Shown here piece by piece: positions 59,601-64,000 of a stretch of DNA of 64,000 nucleotides. The stretch is from assembly GCA_963971305.1 (NCBI GenBank), contig OZ020307.1:15761501-15825500 (forward strand), read 5' to 3'. The notes beneath the pieces were generated by a model. That model was not told the origin of the DNA. It saw only the letters and a list, made by a program, of their open reading frames with translations, and did not search any database. The DNA is from Arcuatula senhousia (taxonomy: Eukaryota; Mollusca; Bivalvia; Mytilida; Mytilidae). The first letter of the stretch is position 1, and each line of letters opens with the position of its first letter. Position numbers and translations under genes: made by a program.

Positions 59601-62600
59601 GCCAAGTCTCAAGCCATCGTGCCGCCCAAGCCAGATAAAGTCATGGTGCCGACCTCTGCAGGCCAAGGGCATAGCATGATGGGAAAAGTTAAAGTCATAC
59701 CATCATCGTCTGCTGTCCAATGTAATAAGTTCAAAAAGCCCAGCTTGATGAGGCATGCCAGTTTTGGTGGCTCAAGTAGTTGTGGCAATAGCGCAGTGAC
59801 ACGTGCTACTCTAGATAGTTATGCTTCTAGACCATTCCAGACTATTACTCGCTCTTATACACAGTCTAATATAGCAGGTACTAACTCCCCACATCCCCTC
59901 CCAAAGTAGATTTGATTTTAAGGCTAAAGTTTGAAACATAATTTACAATTTTCATACCAAATTTAAATGTAATCTGTTAAGTTTAACAGAACAAATTATT
60001 TATTGTGTATTTAAATCATTAAAGTGCATTAGCTTTTAACCATCATCTGCATTTTGTACTAATATTTAAAAAAGAACTTAGCATTAATACTTCATTTAAT
60101 AAAGTTTGGCATGCTGTGCTTTATAAAATGTAAATGAAAGTACTTTTTTCCAAGAAACTAATCTTTCCTTGTTAAAGGAAAACAAGGCTACTAATTAACT
60201 ATCTATAAATAGTTTTTGTGAAAAAGCACATGTACATGTAGTAGAAATCAATCTATGCAGTACTCTAAACCCAAAATCTATAAGGTTTCGATAATAATCT
60301 TTTTTTTTTGCTATTTATAAAATTGAAGGTCTTTAAATCATAAATTTTGTAAGACATGTTTTACAATGTTGACACGAAGCTTTGTCGTAACGTAATTTAA
60401 TTTAATATAGAAATAGGCCGAATATAGTAATGGTGATATAGCATTAAATTTGATAAAGCAAAAAATTGTATAGATAAGGCTTGTTTTTCCATCTGATTTT
60501 AGATTTAAATGTACTAATCACATATGATAGTTAGAGTTTAAATAAATATTCTTTACAATGAGGAGAACCACTTGTTCCATAATGTATGATGAATATTATA
60601 TTTAGCTCGAAGGGGGGCTTTAATGTGAACTCTGTTCCACATGAGTAGAAAGCCTGAACAAACAAACAGCCTTTTGATACACAAGACGTGACCTGATTTG
60701 CATTAAATTATACGTTTTTTTCTACCTTGGACAGGTAGCGTTAAATGTAAATCAAGTTTTTTGTCCCAAAAACTAACTTTAATAGAACCAGATTTGATAG
60801 ATAAAAGATTTTAGTTTAATAGTTTTAAAATTGGACAGATAGTCCTAATTTATGTAAAAAGTTAATCTAATGTTTAAATAAATGGAAAATTATTTTTTTT
60901 TCCTTTTTAGTTTTCCTTATATATTGAGCATTGCAGGTGCCCCTTCTTCAAAATGAAATTTGCGAAAAATGAAATAAAATTTCTTAACTTATTTAAATGA
61001 TTAAGTTTTCTCTTTTATATTGCAACCAAAACACAAAATGTATTTAAAGAATAAAATTCATTTTAAAAATGCCATTACTTTCCACTTGTTTGCAGTGATT
61101 TTGTAGTTTGATGCTAGTAACATGTGTTCTCTGACAACATTATAACATTAATGTTTCATAACTTTAAGTATAAAATTAATTTCATTATCTACCAATAGCT
61201 AATACTACTGGAATTAACTGTCATCCTAGTTCTAACTTGGAAGTGAGTATCATGAAAGTGGGTTGTCTCCCTTAGAAGAATTTTAGAGTTTTGTTTCAAC
61301 ATTGCACATGTCTTCCATTTGGGCTGGGTTAGTGTGTTTGATGTTTTACAAAAGGAAGGGATTCGGTTATGCAATAAAAAATGTTTTGTGGTTGGGTTTT
61401 GGGAATATTTACAAACATATTAGCATTATTTATGTACAGAAAATATTTTAAGCACATAAAGGTCTCCTTAAGAAATCAATTATAGATTAAATATTCAGGA
61501 GCATGGGACAAGTCAACAAATCATTTAAAATGTCATTTTCAGATCAATTCTCCATAAGTAAAAAAAGATTTATTTTTCATACTTGAATGTCACTCATCGT
61601 AAAAACATTTATAGGTAAACAACCTTCAGGTGTGCTATCATCATTGGAGCTGATCTGAAATTGTTGAGGGTAAAAATCACACATACTTCAAATAAAATTG
61701 AAATATATGAAATTTTTCTGAAGATTTGATATTCAATTATTACAAAAATGTGCAATTTCAAATTTTCTTTTCACTTGCTCAATTTTTAAACAATTAAAAT
61801 GTTATTTACCCTGGTCTAGAACTTGAAGTATTAAGTAATTTAGTATATTAAAATGGAATTGAAAATTTGTGATTTTAGATTTATGGGAAATATACATTGT
61901 TTTGCTTGAAAAAGTAAAAGTGGACAATTTTTTTTTTAGAACTTTGTTTTTTTATCAAAATTTAGTACATTTTCATTAAGAACCTAAAAAGATGGATTCT
62001 GAGGGAAAATGCGACCTTAGAAAGAAACCGTTTCAGCTTCATTGCAACCCTATTTACCGATAATATTCAATATAATTGATGTTAACATAAAACATGTTTG
62101 ACAAAGTTACATAATTGTGAAATAAACTCCAGTTGAGTCTTTGTTCTGTTACAGAGACCACTGAACAGAAGTACTAAAATTGAAGTTTACATAATGTATT
62201 ACTTGTTTGTAAATTGAAACTTTTGGACGCCAATAACAGATAAAAAGCAGTTTTATTTACAAAAGATTAATTGTTCAGCCCTGACTGGTATATAATTTGA
62301 GTGGATATTGATAGTCTAAGTTTGAAATTTAAATTTCAGTACAGGCTGATGCTAAGCCTACTGATGTGTAGAAACTGCAATGTAATAGTTGTTATTTGAT
62401 CCCCGCATGCAAGAATGATCGGCAAACTGCATTTAATTTACAACTTGAATATACAGCAATATACAAATTAAAAGTTTATCGTCGTAAAGTTAAATTTTCA
62501 CTTAACCTACATTATTTTGAAGGGACTTTATTTTTTTACTTAAAAGAAATTACCTTTGAAAGAAGCAATTAGTGTACCCGGTAGATCTAAATTTTGCTTT

Positions 62601-64000
62601 GTCATGCAAACATTTCTTTAAATTTGCCATAGGATGGTAAATATACTTATCAAATTTAAATTGGATTGAAAATTCATGTTTTCGCTAATGGGGTAGTTAC
62701 CGTTGGTACTTTTTAGGCAATAAAAACATGTTGTTTCTTTAACTTTATTGCAGTTCTTTACTGATTGCATTACATGTAATTAAAAAAAGATAAAAAGTGA
62801 AAGGTATAAATTACACTTAATGAGTTACATTAATGCAATTAAAACAGTCCTTTGATAATTTCTTAAATCAAACAATTAAATCTGTTTTTATACCATGCAA
62901 ACTTCTCTTTCAATGTGCAAATACATGTTTTAAACTGTTAAAAATCTTTAATATTCTATTTTGAACTTGAAAAAGAGCATCATCATTGAAAGGTTAAAAC
63001 AATTAATGATTGATTGATGGATTTGATAAATCCTTTATCTTTTAATACAAATTCTAGGAAAATTGATTATTGGTATTTATCATGCATTTGCTTGTCAGCT
63101 TCTAACAAAGCTTTCACATCTCAAAAATTGAGTTTAATAAAGAGGTTATCCTGCAAAAGCAAAGCCTTATCTATTGTGCAGGAGGGTTTTATGACTTGTT
63201 ATTTCATACAGATAATGTCCTAGTAAGAAAAAGTTTTAAAATATATTTTGTTTGAATATTTTTCATCCCTTAATCCCATATGAAGCATTACACTATCATT
63301 AGAGAGCACAATGTCACTTGGGTAGTGGATTATCTCCCTTCTCACACAGCAGACAGCAGACGATGGTCTCCATGGTGATGGTATGGCATTTTACCTATCT
63401 AGAGCTTGATTCTTGGCATTTTATGCATCATTTTCATATGCATCAAACCAATTTCTGTCATTTTGAATGTCACAATAAATTAATGTTTTAATTTCCTCTT
63501 CTAATTTTGCAATTTTAATTTTGTACTAATGTTCTTTATGTCTTCTAACAACTAGCAATAATTGTTCAGTTGAAAAGAATGATTTTTTAAATAGAAATTA
63601 TTAAATATTCATTAGAAATATACTAGTTCATTAAAATTATATTTAAATAATAAATTGATAATGTAAAATGAACATTATTTGTCTTTTACAGCAGATGGAG
63701 TCGCAGTCACAGATGTATGAACAACATAGCAACCAATCAGATCAATCTAAAGACCAAGACGCACCTCGTCAAAGTGTCCGAGCACTAGCTTCAAGATTTG
63801 ATAGACCTGGTGTTAAAAAGTGTAAAAATAAAGACCTTCCACCAATGAATTCTAACTTAGACAATAGACATAGAAGTAAGTCAGAATCTGACTTTCTTAG
63901 AATGGATTCCAAACCTAAATCTGTGTTATCCAAGAGGAAAAAATGTAAAACAAGCCGGCCGAGAAAATCAGTGACATTTTCTGACAATATTGCAATGGTA
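38448..64000 (+). CDS. USP54-like: USP53/USP54-like ubiquitin-specific protease, partial (3' end beyond window)
   Basis: CDS exons: 38448-38600, 47494-47586, 49654-49788, 49981-50094, 50909-50988, 52018-52123, 52403-52555, 52785-52937, 53662-53821, 55390-57201, 58057-58170, 58518-58836, 59078-59877, then probably 63692 onward. To 59877 they give 1397 residues with consistent phases. The USP fold covers about residues 30-370: Cys box [12 protein letters not shown] (Cys44), His box YYGKHYST (His306) and FDD (Asp323). The GENxCFLNS and YYGKHYS forms are characteristic of USP53/USP54. The rest is a Ser/Pro/Gln-rich tail with proline motifs ([21 protein letters not shown]) and a helical exon. USP53/54 were long called inactive; I recall later reports of K63-chain-specific activity. 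The intron after coding exon 1 is 8.9 kb, and the one before the last visible exon is 3.8 kb. Confidence 0.92.
39480..39985 (+). repeat. Local duplications in the long USP intron
   Basis: AAAAGGTGTAGCAGACAT with TATGCTCCCCC occurs near 39511 and 39727. A second segment (GTGTAACTTCAAGCAGAAAA ... TCTTTTTTGCTC) occurs near 39773 and again 126 bp later near 39899. No coding function is seen. Confidence 0.8.
42225..42246 (-). repeat. Terminal hairpin matching the 26.6-kb element, opposite orientation
   Basis: AACAAG followed by the palindrome AGGCTCCTAGGAGCCT is the complement of the end at 26635-26656 (one base differs at the palindrome centre). The flanking GAATCTCTCACCTGACTGG resembles the complement of CCAGTTGAGCGATTAAGG there. 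It marks the end of a related element extending right; its other end was not found. Confidence 0.7.
44276..44980 (+). mobile_element. Helitron-like non-autonomous element with a 157-bp tandem core
   Basis: The left end has ATGCCCCCGCGACGACATGT closing as a hairpin with CGGGGGGCAT. CGTCAAG/CGTCGAG follows AATTTC at 44341, 44498, 44655 and 44812, exactly 157 bp apart (four core copies). The inverse end GCGGGGGCAT is at about 44945-44954 and is followed by the hairpin GTGTCC-CAT-GGACAC (44957-44971). It has the same layout as the 3035-3989 element. No coding frame. It lies in the long USP intron. Confidence 0.75.
44981..47493 (+). other. Rest of the long USP intron
   Basis: AT-rich. The open frame at 46058-46246 shows no family features. 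GACATGACAAACAAAACGAAT is duplicated near 46757 and 46782. Nothing else recognised; the same applies to the other USP introns not listed. Confidence 0.4.
47494..47586 (+). CDS. USP54-like: USP coding exon 2 (residues 52-82)
   Basis: It reads [20 protein letters not shown] then [11 protein letters not shown], close to human USP54 (VLWHLDIFRRSFRQL ... CIFCALK). TTTATTTCAG acceptor, GTAGGT donor, phase 0 at both ends. Confidence 0.93.
49654..49788 (+). CDS. USP54-like: USP coding exon 3 (residues 83-127)
   Basis: It contains the family block [21 protein letters not shown] acceptor, GTAAGT donor, phase 0 at both ends. Confidence 0.93.
49981..50094 (+). CDS. USP54-like: USP coding exon 4 (residues 128-165), 3' part duplicated downstream
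   Basis: It reads [20 protein letters not shown] then [14 protein letters not shown]. The donor is CAG|GTAATT. The last 54 bases plus the donor belong to the first unit of the 80-bp tandem duplication at 50041-50520. Confidence 0.92.
50041..50520 (+). repeat. Six 80-bp tandem copies of exon-4 end plus splice donor
   Basis: Units start at 50041, 50121, 50201, 50281, 50361 and 50441, exactly 80 bp each and nearly identical. Unit 2 begins TCTG instead of TCAG, and units 5 and 6 have GACCGTG instead of GACGGTG. Each holds 54 bp of coding sequence, the donor GTAATT and 20 more bp of intron. Only the first unit is joined to the rest of the exon. Reading past the first donor reaches TGA at 50158-50160. 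Confidence 0.97.
50909..50988 (+). CDS. USP54-like: USP coding exon 5 (residues 166-191 plus two bases)
   Basis: It reads [20 protein letters not shown] then ISTTSL, matching VCTSCGATSDP ... HYISTTSL in human USP54. CCTTTCAG acceptor, GTAAGT donor. Confidence 0.92.
52018..52123 (+). CDS. USP54-like: USP coding exon 6 (residues 192-227)
   Basis: It includes [19 protein letters not shown]; human USP54 has FGELLQNASTMGDLRNCP. TTTTTACAG acceptor, GTAAGT donor. Confidence 0.92.
52403..52555 (+). CDS. USP54-like: USP coding exon 7 (residues 228-278)
   Basis: It includes [20 protein letters not shown] and IGLVWDSD, a strongly conserved USP53/54 block. GTTTTCAG acceptor, GTATGT donor. Confidence 0.93.
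52785..52937 (+). CDS. USP54-like: USP coding exon 8 (residues 279-329), catalytic His and Asp
   Basis: It contains [20 protein letters not shown] then [11 protein letters not shown], with His306 and Asp323 as candidate catalytic residues. CATTTTAG acceptor, GTATAT donor. Confidence 0.93.
53662..53821 (+). CDS. USP54-like: USP coding exon 9 (residues 330-382 plus one base)
   Basis: It includes [20 protein letters not shown] and [11 protein letters not shown], the end of the USP fold. CATTCCAG acceptor, AAAG|GTCAGT donor. Confidence 0.92.
55390..57201 (+). CDS. USP54-like: USP coding exon 10 (residues 383-986), long low-complexity tail
   Basis: This 1812-base exon is rich in Ser, Gln, Asn and Pro. 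Repeated motifs include SRQSSL, RQGS and HSRQ (candidate basophilic-kinase sites), poly-proline stretches (PPQLPPK, PPPLPQK), and a [20 protein letters not shown] block. It is predicted to be disordered. TTTCACAG acceptor, AAAAG|GTATTT donor. Confidence 0.9.
58057..58170 (+). CDS. USP54-like: USP coding exon 11 (residues 987-1024)
   Basis: It reads [20 protein letters not shown] and ends [16 protein letters not shown] acceptor, GAAG|GTAACA donor, phase 1 at both ends, so skipping it would keep the frame. Confidence 0.8.
58518..58836 (+). CDS. USP54-like: USP coding exon 12 (residues 1025-1131), MIT-like helical segment
   Basis: After [11 protein letters not shown] it has three amphipathic stretches ([60 protein letters not shown]) that look like a three-helix bundle, perhaps MIT-like, then a Ser-rich end. 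ATTATAG acceptor, CAG|GTAAGG donor. Confidence 0.88.
59078..59877 (+). CDS. USP54-like: USP coding exon 13 (residues 1131-1397)
   Basis: A Ser/Gln-rich exon with [30 protein letters not shown] and [13 protein letters not shown]. The donor is probably GCAG|GTACTA at 59877/59878. If the transcript instead runs on, the frame ends after ten more codons at a TAG (59907-59909), which would be an alternative C terminus. Confidence 0.85.
59910..63691 (+). other. Intron or alternative 3' UTR before the last visible USP exon
   Basis: AT-rich with no long frames. If exon 13 is read through to its stop at 59907-59909, the first part would be a 3' UTR; AATAAA occurs at about 60541 and 60104. A candidate microexon lies at 62340-62365. 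Confidence 0.4.
62340..62365 (+). CDS. USP54-like: Candidate 26-base microexon of the USP gene
   Basis: Exon 13 ends in phase 1, whereas the exon at 63692 must be entered in phase 0, so a phase-1-to-0 exon is expected between them. AAATTTCAG|TA...GAT|GTGTAG here has the required phase and would add VQADAKPTD. The donor is weak. If not spliced, the same exon would end at TAG one codon later. This is a guess from phase alone. Confidence 0.25.
63692..64000 (+). CDS. USP54-like: USP-like coding exon at the right edge (partial)
   Basis: The frame is open for all 103 codons to the window end, with [15 protein letters not shown] and [13 protein letters not shown], the latter typical of disordered scaffold tails. 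It has a tandem acceptor (ACAGCAG) allowing entry at 63692 or 63695, one Gln codon apart. The other two frames close quickly (TGA at 63717, TAG at 63786), which fixes the entry phase at 0. It fits the tail of the USP gene but does not join exon 13 directly. Confidence 0.7.

Noticed and set aside
1..64000. tRNA or rRNA genes
   Set aside because: I looked for A/B-box and cloverleaf-like patterns and rRNA-like GC-rich blocks and saw none convincing; a proper covariance search was not possible.

Overview
The window looks like nuclear DNA of a bivalve mollusc, most probably a mussel-like species. It is AT-rich and intron-rich, carries two conserved animal genes, and is packed with tandem-core and foldback mobile elements of the kind found in bivalves. 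The organism is inferred from content, not proven.

Layout. On the minus strand (2055-12436) there is a complete Na+/Ca2+ exchanger gene (SLC8/NCX family). Its ten coding exons add up to 2517 bases (838 residues plus stop), with phases that agree at every junction. Its introns hold a Helitron-like element with a 168-bp tandem core (3035-3989), a degenerate array split by a retroelement fragment (5480-7690) and a 25-copy 57-bp minisatellite (8004-9405). From about 12.5 to 34.5 kb the window is mostly mobile-element debris: a 5'-truncated Ty3/Gypsy-like element with one LTR; a TTAA-flanked MITE; a reverse-transcriptase relic split at its YIDD motif by a foldback MITE and a 1.73-kb DNA transposon; a tandem-core element with a terminal hairpin; a MITE; a 320-bp tandem repeat; and a LINE interrupted by a second reverse-transcriptase element. 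One unrecognised single-exon ORF (32197-33018, minus strand) lies in this stretch.

From about 34.5 kb to the right edge, the plus strand carries most of a USP53/USP54-type ubiquitin-specific protease gene: a possible non-coding first exon, a catalytic domain over eight to nine exons, a long low-complexity tail and a helical exon. The gene runs off the window. The most unusual local feature is a six-copy 80-bp tandem duplication of the end of coding exon 4 together with its splice donor (50041-50520).

The two conserved genes are unrelated in function: one is a plasma-membrane Ca2+ exporter with Ca2+-sensing Calx-beta domains, the other a deubiquitinase-family protein. They are neighbours transcribed away from each other across a repeat-rich gap. 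Exon boundaries were read by eye from splice consensus, reading frame and family resemblance. No alignments were run and counts are manual.
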